The translations under genes and the position numbers were made by a program. Under the pieces are notes generated by a model. It was given only the letters and a program-made list of their open reading frames with translations. It did not search any database and was not told the DNA's origin. Shown piece by piece: positions 8,940 through 17,612 of a DNA stretch of 64,000 nucleotides; position 1 is the first letter of the stretch; every line of letters starts with the position of its first letter. Origin of the DNA: Brevibacillus reuszeri. Lineage in GTDB: Bacteria; Bacillota; Bacilli; Brevibacillales; Brevibacillaceae. The stretch covers positions 566,859 through 630,858 of the forward strand of contig NZ_LGIQ01000009.1 of the NCBI RefSeq assembly GCF_001187725.1. Reading direction: 5' to 3'.

Positions 8940-10529
8940 TTACTTTTTGGAAAAGTACATCGCGGCGAAATCATATTTTTGTACAGGATACATTTTGAAG
9001 CCGTGTAAATTTTCCTTCAATGCAACAGAGCGGCTAGGGTCCATGATGAATACAGCGACTGCCTGCTCGGTGAGGATCGTCTGTGCCTCTTTGTACAAGT
9101 CAGCCCGCTTGGTCTCGTCTACTTCCGTGCGTCCCCGATTCACGAGATCATCGAACTCGGCGTTGCTGAATTTATAGAAGTTTTTGCGGTAGGTGGTTTC
9201 AAATCTCCCCAGAACTTCATGCGGATCGAGCTTTCCAGTCAAGCCGATGATTGTCGCTTCATATTTGGCATTGTTGTACACGTCTTCCAGCCAGCTGCTC
9301 CACTCGATTTGTTTGATCTCAGCTTCAATGCCAACTGCCTTCAACTGCTCTGCGATAACCTGTGCTGTGTCGACATGGAAGGAATAGTTAGAAGGAACTG
9401 TGATTGCCAGCTTGAAGCCCTTTTCGTAACCAGCTTCTTTGAGCAGTGCCTTGGCTTTTTCCACATCCGTCTGATAACGCTCTGTCAAGCCTTCTTGATA
9501 GTACCTTTTCATTGCCGGACTCATATTGGATCCCAGCTTTACTCCGTTTCCTTCTGCAACTGTTTGGATAATCACGTCTTTGTCGATCGCATAATTGATT
9601 GCCTGACGCACGCGCACATCATTCAGCGGCTTGACGGAATTGTTCAATGCCATCAGTTGAACCATGTTCTGTGGGCCAGATACGATCTGAAATCCTGCAC
9701 CCAGCTGCTTTGCTCCTTGGTCAGAAATGCCCGGAATCATGTCTATATCACCGGATTGCATTGCCAGTACGGATGCATTGGAATCTGGCATGATTTTGAA
9801 TTCGATACGCTCCAGTGCAGGCTTCTTCTCCTGTTCGTAGAATTGATCATTCCTCTCCAAAACGAGCTGCTGGCCCGGTGTATAGGACGAGAACTTGAAA
9901 GGACCTGCACCGATCGGCTTTTCACTTTGTTTTTCATAATCTTTCGGCACAATTGCGATGATGTTGGCGGCTAGAAAAGCTGCGTCCTTTTCTTTGAGTT
10001 TGACTACAACAGTGAAATCATCAGGAGTATCAATCTTCTCGATGGCTGCAAACTTTGCCGAGAGCGGTTCCTTTCCGTTCAGTCCGGACAGCTTTGCATA
10101 CGAATATTGAACGTCTTCAGCAGTCAAATCCGAGCCGTCATGGAACTTGATTCCTTTACGAATTTTAAACGTATAGGTCAGTCCATCCTCGGTGACCTGA
10201 TATGATTCTGCAATAGCTGGAACCAACTCACTGTTTTCCCCTGCTTCGAACAAACCGTCGAATACGTTGTCCATCATCGAACTGGTGTCAGTCGCTGCAG
10301 ACAGGTATGGATCCAAATTATCCGGCTCCGTTGCCATCGCAACCCGTACAGTTCCGCCCACTACTTTCTCAGTCTGGCCACTGTCTTTTGGTTGTGCTTC
10401 AGTCGTTGCTTGTGCTGAACCTGTAGTTGTCGGAGCTGGAGTAACGCTGCTGCCGCAACCTGTGAGGACCATCGACAATACCGCAAGAATGGAGAAGCCT
10501 GTTACGAACGTTTTCCGTATATTCAACAT
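8940..10529 (-). CDS. Family-5 peptide-binding lipoprotein (system a)
   Basis: A 529-residue lipoprotein: signal peptide with lipobox LTGC (Cys near residue 25), then a Thr/Gln-rich linker. The SBP_bac_5 domain runs in normal order: GTVRVAMATEPDNLDP, FKIRKGIKFHDGSDLTAEDV, IGAGPFKFSSY, RQAINYAIDK, and finally the C-terminal lobe with AEQLKAVGIEAEI and LYKEAQ. It delivers substrate to the 7156-8924 channel. ATG 10529 is preceded by GGAAAGGGG. It serves as the in-window reference for the permuted protein at 26077-27801. Confidence 0.93.
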   Translation of the reverse strand: MLNIRKTFVTGFSILAVLSMVLTGCGSSVTPAPTTTGSAQATTEAQPKDSGQTEKVVGGTVRVAMATEPDNLDPYLSAATDTSSMMDNVFDGLFEAGENSELVPAIAESYQVTEDGLTYTFKIRKGIKFHDGSDLTAEDVQYSYAKLSGLNGKEPLSAKFAAIEKIDTPDDFTVVVKLKEKDAAFLAANIIAIVPKDYEKQSEKPIGAGPFKFSSYTPGQQLVLERNDQFYEQEKKPALERIEFKIMPDSNASVLAMQSGDIDMIPGISDQGAKQLGAGFQIVSGPQNMVQLMALNNSVKPLNDVRVRQAINYAIDKDVIIQTVAEGNGVKLGSNMSPAMKRYYQEGLTERYQTDVEKAKALLKEAGYEKGFKLAITVPSNYSFHVDTAQVIAEQLKAVGIEAEIKQIEWSSWLEDVYNNAKYEATIIGLTGKLDPHEVLGRFETTYRKNFYKFSNAEFDDLVNRGRTEVDETKRADLYKEAQTILTEQAVAVFIMDPSRSVALKENLHGFKMYPVQKYDFAAMYFSKK

Positions 10530-10550
10530 GGGAAAAACCCCTTTCCAGGA

Positions 10551-11285
10551 TTAGATCGATAGTTTCATGTCACCAGAAGCCAAATGGATGGGTCCGCCGT
10601 AATGCTGTGTTGCTTCTTCAACCAATTGCGTAAGCTCTCCGTAATGGGGAAAATGTGTAAGCAAGAGCTGCTTCACGTTCGCTAGAGCAGCGATTGCACC
10701 GGCTTCTCCCGCCGTCAAGTGACCATCCATCAGCCCTTTTTGCCATTCGTAAAAGCTGCTTTCGATTAGCAACACATCCGCATGACGAGCAAGTTCGATC
10801 AACGATTGGCAATAGCCGGTATCTCCAGAATAAACAAGTGTCTTGCCGTCCTCAGACGTCAGCCTGACCGCACAACTGGGTACGTCATGGAGGTTCTCCG
10901 AAAATTCAAGCTTCACTGTACCGATGATCAATGGCTCACTAATGTTGATCGAATGGACATGCACGTATTGCGGGAAGCAGAAGGGCAGATCGTCTGGCTC
11001 TGAACCATATACATACACGTCCAATGGCTTCTTTCGTTTGCCAATTTGCATAAGAATTAAAATCGCAAACTCCAAGCTGTACACATCCGCAATATGATCG
11101 GCATGTGTATGGGTAATGACGACCGCATCCAGCTCTTCAAGAGAACAGTGATTTTGCAAACGTGACAGTACCCCGCTTCCGCAATCCAACAAAATCTTGC
11201 TCCCGTTGTATTCGACCAGATACCCTGAGGTCGCCTCATTTTTCTCGGGGTACGCTCCCCAACAGCCGATCACCGTAATATTCAT
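10551..11285 (-). CDS. MBL-fold metallohydrolase (YhfI-like)
   Basis: I prefer ATG 11285 (AAAGGAA at 6 nt) to an in-frame ATG at 11321 that would overlap the RpiR gene; this gives 244 residues. The protein begins MNITVIGCWGAYPEKNEATS, as in B. subtilis YhfI. The metal motif is THTHADH, with later ligands in DVPSCAVR/YSGDTGY, LLIESSF and the final HFPHYGE. The family includes RNase Z-like and phosphodiesterase-like enzymes. In this operon a small-molecule hydrolase acting on the imported compound seems plausible, but the substrate cannot be read. Confidence 0.82.
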   Translation of the reverse strand: MNITVIGCWGAYPEKNEATSGYLVEYNGSKILLDCGSGVLSRLQNHCSLEELDAVVITHTHADHIADVYSLEFAILILMQIGKRKKPLDVYVYGSEPDDLPFCFPQYVHVHSINISEPLIIGTVKLEFSENLHDVPSCAVRLTSEDGKTLVYSGDTGYCQSLIELARHADVLLIESSFYEWQKGLMDGHLTAGEAGAIAALANVKQLLLTHFPHYGELTQLVEEATQHYGGPIHLASGDMKLSI

Positions 11286-11307
11286 CCCAGATTCCTTTCC
11301 CATGCTT

Positions 11308-12153
11308 TCATTTCCACTCAAATTGATCCTGAAACTCTTTAAACATCATTTCCATCTTCTGAATATTTTTGTGCACGCGATTTTTCTCCAGGTATGAGAT
11401 CTCGTTAATAATCGCGCTTGCCATCGACAAGGAAGCCGTATACGAATCCAAAAATCCGGTCGATTTATTGGAAGCAAACAGTGTCAGATCAGCAAGCTTG
11501 GCAAATGGTGACAGTTCGGAATCGGTGAGCGCGATGATTTTTGCTCCCTCTTGCCTTGCGTGTGCAGCTACCTTTAGCGTTTTGGAGCAATACCGGGGAA
11601 AGCCACAAGCAAATACCGTATCGCTTGGCTTTATGTAGGTCGCGTATTCCGCAACACCTCCTTGAGGAATTAATTCACAATTGCCCAGCATGTACTTTAG
11701 AACGAAGCTCATATAGGAAGTGATGGATAATCCCATCCGCCAACCAACTACCCAGATGCGCTCAGCTTCCAGCAGCATGCGCGCAGCTTGATTGATCGAA
11801 GACTTGCCCGCGCGCGCCATCGTCTCATGAAGATTGTCCAGCTCTTGCTGAAAATGCTTTTCGAGCCAGGAATCTTCCTGGTGGCTTGTAGAAATCAGGA
11901 AATTTCTCACGGCACGCTGATCTTTCAGCACATAGTGTCGCAAGTCCTGAAGCATATTGGAGAAGCTGGTATAGGACAAAGCCTGCGCCAGTCGATGAAC
12001 GGTTGCTTCGCTTACCCCCGAATTTTCCGCGATCTTGTGTGCAGATTGCATGACTGCATCCTGCATGTTGGTTTGAATATAGTGAGCCACTTTTTTCTGA
12101 CCTGTACTTAAAGAGTCAAAATGCTCCTGGATTCTCTCTACAAACGACTGCAT
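11308..12153 (-). CDS. RpiR/MurR-family transcriptional regulator with SIS domain
   Basis: 281 residues from ATG 12153 (GGGAGAG at 7 nt). The N-terminal 75 residues are an RpiR helix-turn-helix (KIAENSGVSEATVHRLAQAL). Residues 110-260 are a SIS phosphosugar-binding domain (RIWVVGWRMGLSI, VFACGFPRYCSKTL, AKIIALTDSELSPFAKLADL). RpiR proteins usually sense sugar phosphates, so the operon may answer to a phosphorylated ligand; this matches the phosphatase-type genes beside it. It probably regulates its own operon through the repeats at 12909-12947. Confidence 0.88.
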   Translation of the reverse strand: MQSFVERIQEHFDSLSTGQKKVAHYIQTNMQDAVMQSAHKIAENSGVSEATVHRLAQALSYTSFSNMLQDLRHYVLKDQRAVRNFLISTSHQEDSWLEKHFQQELDNLHETMARAGKSSINQAARMLLEAERIWVVGWRMGLSITSYMSFVLKYMLGNCELIPQGGVAEYATYIKPSDTVFACGFPRYCSKTLKVAAHARQEGAKIIALTDSELSPFAKLADLTLFASNKSTGFLDSYTASLSMASAIINEISYLEKNRVHKNIQKMEMMFKEFQDQFEWK

Positions 12154-12168
12154 CGCAAATCTCTCCCG

Positions 12169-12882
12169 TTAATTGACCTCAAGACGCTGCTGCGGATGCC
12201 CCAAGTAGGTAGCTACATCCTGGATTCCGCGAATAACTGGCTGATAGGATAGTTCCTCTGTGCCACAATTTCCATATGGATTTATGAGCAAACAGTGCAT
12301 GCCAACCTTTTGACAGCCGATCACATCATCATAGTAATTGTCTCCAATGTAAAGAGACTGATTGGATGTTACATTGGCTTTTTCCAAGGCCAGTCGGAAG
12401 AAAGCCGGGTCAGGCTTTTCCAGTCCTACTTCGGAGGAGATGAAGATTTCATCGAGCACCTCGACAAGCCCGTTATTTTCCAGCACTACCCTCGCTGTTT
12501 GATCCCAGTTGGAAATCAGTCCAAGTTTGTAGCCGAGATTTTTTAGCTCTCCGAGAGTCTCTTTCGCCCCGTCGAAAGCAGTCCATTGCAGTGGAAATTC
12601 ACTGGCGAGCTTTCGATAAACGTGAACCACATCTTCAATCGGTAGGGAAAGACGCAATTTATAGTTAAGAGCACCAACGTACCACGGTAAAAAGGCTCTG
12701 CTGTCTTTGCCAAGCACGCCTTGATACTCTCGCATGAACAGCTTGTCTGTTCGATGATAGGCAAGCGCGATTTCCTCCTGGCTGCGGTATACATCGAACT
12801 CTCCAAGTACCTTCTGGTAAATCTCTTCCCTGTTCATTTTTACCAGTGTGTACCCAAGATCAAACCATAAAAACTGAATCAT
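12169..12882 (-). CDS. HAD-superfamily hydrolase
   Basis: The likely start is ATG 12882, with AGGG at 8 nt; 237 residues. Motif I reads WFDLGYTLV: the nucleophile Asp is present but the second Asp of the DxD pair is Gly. Motif II is ISNWD, motif III the Lys of GLEKPDP, and motif IV GDNYYDD. The cap is helical, as in subfamily I. Loss of the second Asp (usual acid/base) occurs in some HAD enzymes and may mean a slow or non-phosphatase activity. First gene of the opp-a operon. Confidence 0.83.
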   Translation of the reverse strand: MIQFLWFDLGYTLVKMNREEIYQKVLGEFDVYRSQEEIALAYHRTDKLFMREYQGVLGKDSRAFLPWYVGALNYKLRLSLPIEDVVHVYRKLASEFPLQWTAFDGAKETLGELKNLGYKLGLISNWDQTARVVLENNGLVEVLDEIFISSEVGLEKPDPAFFRLALEKANVTSNQSLYIGDNYYDDVIGCQKVGMHCLLINPYGNCGTEELSYQPVIRGIQDVATYLGHPQQRLEVN

Positions 12883-12897
12883 GCTGCATACCCTCAT

Positions 12898-13232
12898 TTC
12901 CGTGTAGTATTTCCTTCATTATTTTTGTTTTGATTCATTTCCTTCATAGTCATCATAGTGAACGGATATTAACCTAGCTTTAACGAAAATTGTTGAAATG
13001 GTAAATTACTGAAATCCCTTGTTCACAATTAAACTTGCAAACGTTACAATATTTAAATACAGAAAATATTTCACTATAAAAGTAACGTGCGATATCATTC
13101 CTATATAATGTCTTCCCCACCAGATCGTTGGACGTGATTTTATCAACTACAATAGTTATCGAGGAATAAGCGTGATACATATGGATCAGTATGTTTACTG
13201 AGCGACAAAACTTTGAAGGAGCAAATTTCTTT
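12898..13232. other. Divergent intergenic region between the opp-a operon and the antiporter gene
   Basis: This 335-bp region separates leftward and rightward genes and must hold both promoters. A TATAAT at 13104-13109 points right but lacks a good -35. I find no terminator, no riboswitch-like fold and no small gene. The perfect 11-bp direct repeats near the left edge are listed separately. Confidence 0.4.
12909..12947 (-). promoter_or_regulatory. Direct repeat pair, candidate RpiR operator
   Basis: ATGAAGGAAAT occurs twice on the minus strand, at 12937-12947 and 12909-12919, with a 28-nt period, just upstream of the HAD start. A perfect 11-bp direct repeat at this place is a reasonable binding site for the RpiR protein of the operon. 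The second copy overlaps a possible Shine-Dalgarno-like sequence, so the assignment is tentative. Confidence 0.4.
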
Positions 13233-15227
13233 ATGGAAATCCTACTCATGGTACTCGTGTTGTTATTGCTCATCGGTGCTTCTAATGTCATTCAGCGCTT
13301 TGTGCCGTTCATTCCGGTACCACTCATTCAGATTGCACTTGGGATCGTAGCCGCGTATATGCCTAGCCTGCATCACGTTCCATTGAACCCTGAATTATTC
13401 ATGGTTCTGTTTATCGCTCCCCTGCTCTTCAACGATGGGAAAATTACTCCTCGCGATGAGCTGTGGAAGCTCCGAACCTACATCTTGTTATTAGCTTTAG
13501 GACTCGTTTTTGCTACTGTACTTCTTGCAGGTCCATTCATTCACTGGCTCATTCCAACCATTCCACTATCCGCAGCATTCGCGCTTGCTGCTATCCTCTC
13601 ACCGACTGACGCTGTAGCTGTTGGGTCGATCGCTGGCCGTATCAAACTGCCCGGAAACATTTTGCGTCTGCTCGAAGGAGAATCGTTGATGAACGATGCC
13701 TCGGGTCTGGTAGCGTTCAACTTTGCCATTGCTGCTACTGTTACCGGTTATTTTTCCTTGTCTGAGGCCATTGGTAGCTTTTTTGTGATTGCAATCGGTG
13801 GTTTGGTGATTGGCGCTCTACTCGGTTTTGCCGTCATTTGGCTCCGTTTGCTCTTGCGTCGGCTCGGAATGGAGGATGTGACGCTACATATGCTGATCAT
13901 TATCCTCACCCCGTTTCTCATCTATATTGCAGCAGAAGAATGCCATGTTTCAGGTATTCTAGCCGTTGTCGCCGCAGGTGTCGTCCATGCAATTGAGAGA
14001 GATCGTGTGGAATCTGCTTCTGTTCGTCTTCGTATCGTGTCTGACAGCACCTGGTCAGTCATCCTTTTCTCACTAAACGGTCTCGTTTTCCTCTTGCTCG
14101 GACTGGAGATTCCAGGAGTCGTAGCGAAAATATGGGAGGACCCTGCCTATCAGAACGGACAGGTCATCGGTTATATCTTTCTGATTACAGCCGTATTGAT
14201 GATTTTACGCTTTCTCGTGGTATTGGCGAGGGATCGTCAGCTGCGCTCTTCCGTCATCACTGCACTCTCTGGTGTTCGTGGCGCCCTAACACTCGCAGCC
14301 GCGTTCTCGATCCCAATGGTATTAGACAACGGCAGTGCATTTCCTGAACGCAACCTGATTCTCTTTATTTGTGCGGGAGTTATTTTGCTGACGCTGATTT
14401 CTGCCAGCACCTTCCTGCCTTTACTCGTACGAAAATCTGAAGAAACAGGAGATCATCCTGAAAACCGAGCAGAAACAGAACGCACGGCTCGTATTGCTGT
14501 GCTGGATTCTGGCTTACGCACAGTGCGCGAAGAAATGAACGAGGAGAACAAGCAAGAGGGTGTAGAACTGGTTGGTGAGTATACTCGCCGTATGCAGCAA
14601 GCAAAGTTCGAGGGAACAACGGATATCGGTCAGGCTTGGCGAGCGATGGTAAACATCCGTCTGGAAGCATTGAAGGCGGAGCGAGAAGTCGGTGAACGCT
14701 GGTTATACGAAGAGCGAATCACCCCGCAGCTAGCCGCCTATTTCCGTGCGTCTCTGAATCGAATCGAGCTTTTACTGACGAATCGGGTCAAGTTCAAGCT
14801 GTTGCTGCTGCTCGCCTGGTCCACCGTGCGCAAATGGCTAAAAGGCCGAAATCGCATCCCCAGTCTCATAACTCCTTCTGACCCTGAATGGGACAGCTAT
14901 AAGGAATTGAAACTCGAAGCCATTCAGTCCGCCATCACCAGGCTTAAACAAATGGAGAATGAGGAAAATCGGGATGCAGTCCTTACTGTTCTGGCCGATT
15001 ATCGGTCGATGGCATTGCAATACCAAAACAACAAGCGTAGAAGTGGTACTAGACGTAACATGAGCTTTCAGCGAAAAGAGCTAGAACTGAAGGCCATCCA
15101 AGCGGAACGAAACGCCATTCAGATGTTATACGAGCAAGGCGACATCGATCGACACTTTGCCGGTAAATTACGCATGGACGTTAATTACCGTGAAGCAAGT
15201 TTGTTCGAGTCCCAAGAAGGACACTGA
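13233..15227 (+). CDS. CPA1-family Na+(K+)/H+ antiporter with cytosolic C-terminal domain
   Basis: ATG 13233 follows GAAGGAG at 11 nt; 664 residues. About 12 membrane helices occupy residues 1-400. The transport motifs are clear: FNDGK, LSPTDAVAVGSI, and EGESLMNDASGLVAF with the conserved Asn-Asp of CPA1 exchangers. Residues 410-664 are a soluble, charged and mostly helical domain of the kind that gates these transporters. It uses the proton gradient to export Na+ or K+ at the cell membrane. Single-gene unit, closed by the terminator at 15289-15333. The exchanged cation is not settled by sequence. Confidence 0.9.
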   Translation: MEILLMVLVLLLLIGASNVIQRFVPFIPVPLIQIALGIVAAYMPSLHHVPLNPELFMVLFIAPLLFNDGKITPRDELWKLRTYILLLALGLVFATVLLAGPFIHWLIPTIPLSAAFALAAILSPTDAVAVGSIAGRIKLPGNILRLLEGESLMNDASGLVAFNFAIAATVTGYFSLSEAIGSFFVIAIGGLVIGALLGFAVIWLRLLLRRLGMEDVTLHMLIIILTPFLIYIAAEECHVSGILAVVAAGVVHAIERDRVESASVRLRIVSDSTWSVILFSLNGLVFLLLGLEIPGVVAKIWEDPAYQNGQVIGYIFLITAVLMILRFLVVLARDRQLRSSVITALSGVRGALTLAAAFSIPMVLDNGSAFPERNLILFICAGVILLTLISASTFLPLLVRKSEETGDHPENRAETERTARIAVLDSGLRTVREEMNEENKQEGVELVGEYTRRMQQAKFEGTTDIGQAWRAMVNIRLEALKAEREVGERWLYEERITPQLAAYFRASLNRIELLLTNRVKFKLLLLLAWSTVRKWLKGRNRIPSLITPSDPEWDSYKELKLEAIQSAITRLKQMENEENRDAVLTVLADYRSMALQYQNNKRRSGTRRNMSFQRKELELKAIQAERNAIQMLYEQGDIDRHFAGKLRMDVNYREASLFESQEGH

Positions 15228-15288
15228 GATATCCACTTTTCCGCCAGCAAAACACGGATTTGGCACGGTAAGGTGCTCCAGATTTAAA

Positions 15289-15333
15289 AAAAGCCGGCTT
15301 TCACCACGTTAAATGGTGTAACCGGCTTTTTTG
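15289..15333. terminator. Terminator after the antiporter gene (can work both ways)
   Basis: AAGCCGG and CCGGCTT flank an inner CACCA/TGGTG stem. A-run before and T-run after the stem, so it can end transcription from either side; here it serves the rightward antiporter. Confidence 0.88.
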
Positions 15334-15561
15334 TTATCCCTGATTTATTGTTTTTGATGTGAGGATCGAAGTAAACAACATTCAACTTTAAATTATAGGT
15401 ATTTATAAATAATTTCATTTGTTTCAAAACAAAAAAGTTAAATATTTAGTTGGTTACGCATGTTAAACATCGAATTCATCCTGTAAACTAAAAGTCACCA
15501 AGAAAATCGGCGCTTGGCATAGATCCACTGAGCTAGAAAATATAGAGAGAGGTGCTCTTAT
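15334..15561 (+). promoter_or_regulatory. Leader of the MFS gene with an ATGTTAAACAT palindrome
   Basis: AT-rich region before the MFS start. It contains the perfect palindrome ATGTTAAACAT at 15460-15470, which could be an operator. No clear -35/-10 pair stands out; the next gene is preceded by GAGAGGTG at 15545-15553. Confidence 0.35.
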
Positions 15562-16770
15562 ATGAACCAAAATATAGCTTCAGCCGCACAGCCTGCATCG
15601 AATAATACTACTTCCGACCGTCTTCCATGGGGGAAATTACTCGCTTTGGCGATGGCAGGGTTTATCTGTATCCTCACTGAAACGCTTCCAGCAGGTTTGT
15701 TGCCCCAAATCAGCGATGGGCTCGGAATTTCAGAAGCCCTCACTGGCCAACTCATCACCTTATATGCCCTCGGCTCTACTTTGGCTGCGATACCTTTAAT
15801 CACGGCTACACGAGGGTGGCGAAGACGGCGACTGCTCCTGATGTGTCTTCTTGTTTTTCTTGTATTCAACACGATTACAAGCGTATCCCCCAATTATATC
15901 CTGACATTGGCTGCACGCTTCTTCGCGGGTGTGTCCGGCGGTGTTGTCTGGGGAATAACCGCAGGCTATGCGCGTCGCATGGTTCACGAATCTTTGAGAG
16001 GACGGGCGTTGGCAGTGGCGATGATCGGCTCTCCACTCGGGCTTCTGCTGGGTGTACCTATTGGAACTTATATTGGGGGCTATATCGGGTGGCGACTTGT
16101 TTTTGGAATTACATCCCTATTGTCGCTACTACTTATTTTTTGGGTGCTCAAAGCAGTTCCTGATTTTCCAGGGCAAGCTGCCAAAAAGCGGCTTCCCCTT
16201 CGCAACGTTTTCTTTCTACCCGGGATCCGATCCGTTCTCTTTGTCGTGGTGTTCTGGGTACTCGCGCATAATGTCCTCTACACCTATATCGCCCCGTTCC
16301 TTGCGCAGGCAGGGCTTTCCGGGAGAATTGATTTAATCCTGTTTCTATTTGGCATTGCTTCCGTGGTTGGTATTTGGATGATTGGCATGCTGATCGATCA
16401 TTGGTTGCGTATGCTCACAATATTTAGCCTCACTGGCTTCGCTGCGGCATCTGTACTGATGGGGATCTTTATCGGTCAATCTGAGGTCATCTATTTCAGT
16501 ATTGTATTGTGGGGGCTGACCTTTGGGGGTGCCGGGACATTACTTCAAACAGCACTGGCAGAAGCAGCTGGTGAAAATGCTGATGTAGCCCAGTCGATGC
16601 TTGTAACCGGTTGGAACATGGCCATCGGTGGTGGCGGTATAATCGGTGGTATCCTTCTTGAAACACTTGGCATTAGTAATTTCCCGTGGGTAGTGCTCCT
16701 CTTGCTCCTGTTTGCTCTACTCATTACCGGGCGTTCCAAAGAACATGGATTTCGAGCTATGAAACGCTGA
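15562..16770 (+). CDS. MFS efflux transporter, DHA1 (AraJ/YdhP-like)
   Basis: 402 residues, 12 predicted membrane helices. Family marks: ETLPAGLLPQIS in the first helix and loop, the A-like motif around ATRGWRRRRLL, RFFAGVSGGVVWG in helix 4, and GSPLGLLLGVPIGTYIG in helix 5, the motif-C-like antiporter signature. These proteins expel sugars, drugs or amino acids in exchange for protons. The gene converges on the Lrp gene and ends in its own terminator. The substrate is not known. Confidence 0.86.
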   Translation: MNQNIASAAQPASNNTTSDRLPWGKLLALAMAGFICILTETLPAGLLPQISDGLGISEALTGQLITLYALGSTLAAIPLITATRGWRRRRLLLMCLLVFLVFNTITSVSPNYILTLAARFFAGVSGGVVWGITAGYARRMVHESLRGRALAVAMIGSPLGLLLGVPIGTYIGGYIGWRLVFGITSLLSLLLIFWVLKAVPDFPGQAAKKRLPLRNVFFLPGIRSVLFVVVFWVLAHNVLYTYIAPFLAQAGLSGRIDLILFLFGIASVVGIWMIGMLIDHWLRMLTIFSLTGFAAASVLMGIFIGQSEVIYFSIVLWGLTFGGAGTLLQTALAEAAGENADVAQSMLVTGWNMAIGGGGIIGGILLETLGISNFPWVVLLLLLFALLITGRSKEHGFRAMKR

Positions 16771-16824
16771 AGCAGCTACTATAAAAATAATCCACCGTAG
16801 CTTTATCTCAAGAATCATGAAATG

Positions 16825-16852
16825 AGAAATCCGGTTTGATCTCCGGATTTCT
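16825..16852. terminator. Terminator between convergent MFS and Lrp genes
   Basis: AGAAATCCGG and CCGGATTTCT form a 10-bp stem around an 8-nt loop; a T-rich stretch (TTGTTGT) follows on the plus strand. Confidence 0.75.
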
Positions 16853-16867
16853 TGTTGTATATCGCTT

Positions 16868-17323
16868 CTAGATGCTATCAGAAAGAGAATGTACATCATT
16901 AGAAATGAAGAATTTATGATCAATTGGCGATGACATCACTATAAGAGTCGTGTATGTTCCGTATTTATTGCATTTATTTGCAAATTCTTCTAAAGATCGA
17001 ATCGAATCGGTAATGATTTTCAACATATAATTGTATTCCCCACTAATACGATGACATTCGATCACTTCGGGGGAGGAACGGCAAAATTCAATAAATCCAT
17101 CACAGTCCCTAGTATGAAACGGCATATAGGCTGCGGCATGTTTTCCGATTTTTTCAGGAGAAACGATCGTACGATATTGTTCGATTATCCCCTTCTCCTC
17201 CATACGCTTTACTCTTTCCGTTACAGCTGGTTGTGACAGACCGACGCACTTGCCAAGCTCAGTCATAGAAATTCGCGCTTGATGCTGAAGGTGGTACAGG
17301 ATATTTCGATCGATTTGATCCAT
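16868..17323 (-). CDS. Lrp/AsnC-family transcriptional regulator
   Basis: 151 residues from ATG 17323 (GGAGGATAAATCA upstream). The N-terminal helix-turn-helix is MTELGKCVGLSQPAVTERVKRMEE, and residues 65-150 form the RAM ligand-binding domain (VIECHRISGEYNYMLKI). These proteins form octamers and sense amino acids. It may control the MFS exporter it faces or the TIM-barrel gene next to it; neither is shown. Confidence 0.9.
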   Translation of the reverse strand: MDQIDRNILYHLQHQARISMTELGKCVGLSQPAVTERVKRMEEKGIIEQYRTIVSPEKIGKHAAAYMPFHTRDCDGFIEFCRSSPEVIECHRISGEYNYMLKIITDSIRSLEEFANKCNKYGTYTTLIVMSSPIDHKFFISNDVHSLSDSI

Positions 17324-17368
17324 TGATTTATCCTCCTTTTAAAATAAAGGTGTTTTTACCCAAATTGA

Positions 17369-17382
17369 CTAATTTTCATTAG
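17369..17382. promoter_or_regulatory. CTAAT/ATTAG palindrome upstream of the Lrp gene
   Basis: CTAATTTTCATTAG lies about 50 bp before the Lrp start in AT-rich DNA with other TTAGT/CTAAT runs. Lrp-type proteins bind degenerate AT-rich palindromes, so this may be an autoregulatory site. The rest of 17383-17559 shows nothing else recognisable. Confidence 0.35.
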
Positions 17383-17559
17383 TTTCTTAGTAATCTGCTA
17401 ATGATAGTTAATGATACTTGTGAAAAGCTATTATAATTATAAAATGCAGGAACAAAAAACCAATACGATAACTATTTAAAGAGACGATAAATCATTGATC
17501 AAAGTGTGTTTTTTGACTGGCGTTTTTTCTTATTCATTTGATATGCCCCGATAAACGTA

Positions 17560-17600
17560 AAAAAGTCCCTGCTCCACAACAAAGATGGATTCAAGGAACT
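17560..17600 (-). terminator. Probable terminator after the TIM-barrel gene
   Basis: On the minus strand AGTTCCTT pairs with CAGGGACT (one G-T pair) across a loop of about 20 nt, followed by TTTTTTACG. The stem is short, so the call is moderate. Confidence 0.5.
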
Positions 17601-17612
17601 ATTTATGACCGT

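Noticed and set aside
9219..9974. Long open frame on the plus strand opposite the binding-protein gene
   Set aside because: No ribosome binding site, Cys- and His-rich shadow translation, fully inside a clear gene on the other strand.
12898..13232. Riboswitch or cation-sensing leader of the antiporter gene
   Set aside because: No paired stems, no terminator hairpin and no known riboswitch core could be found.
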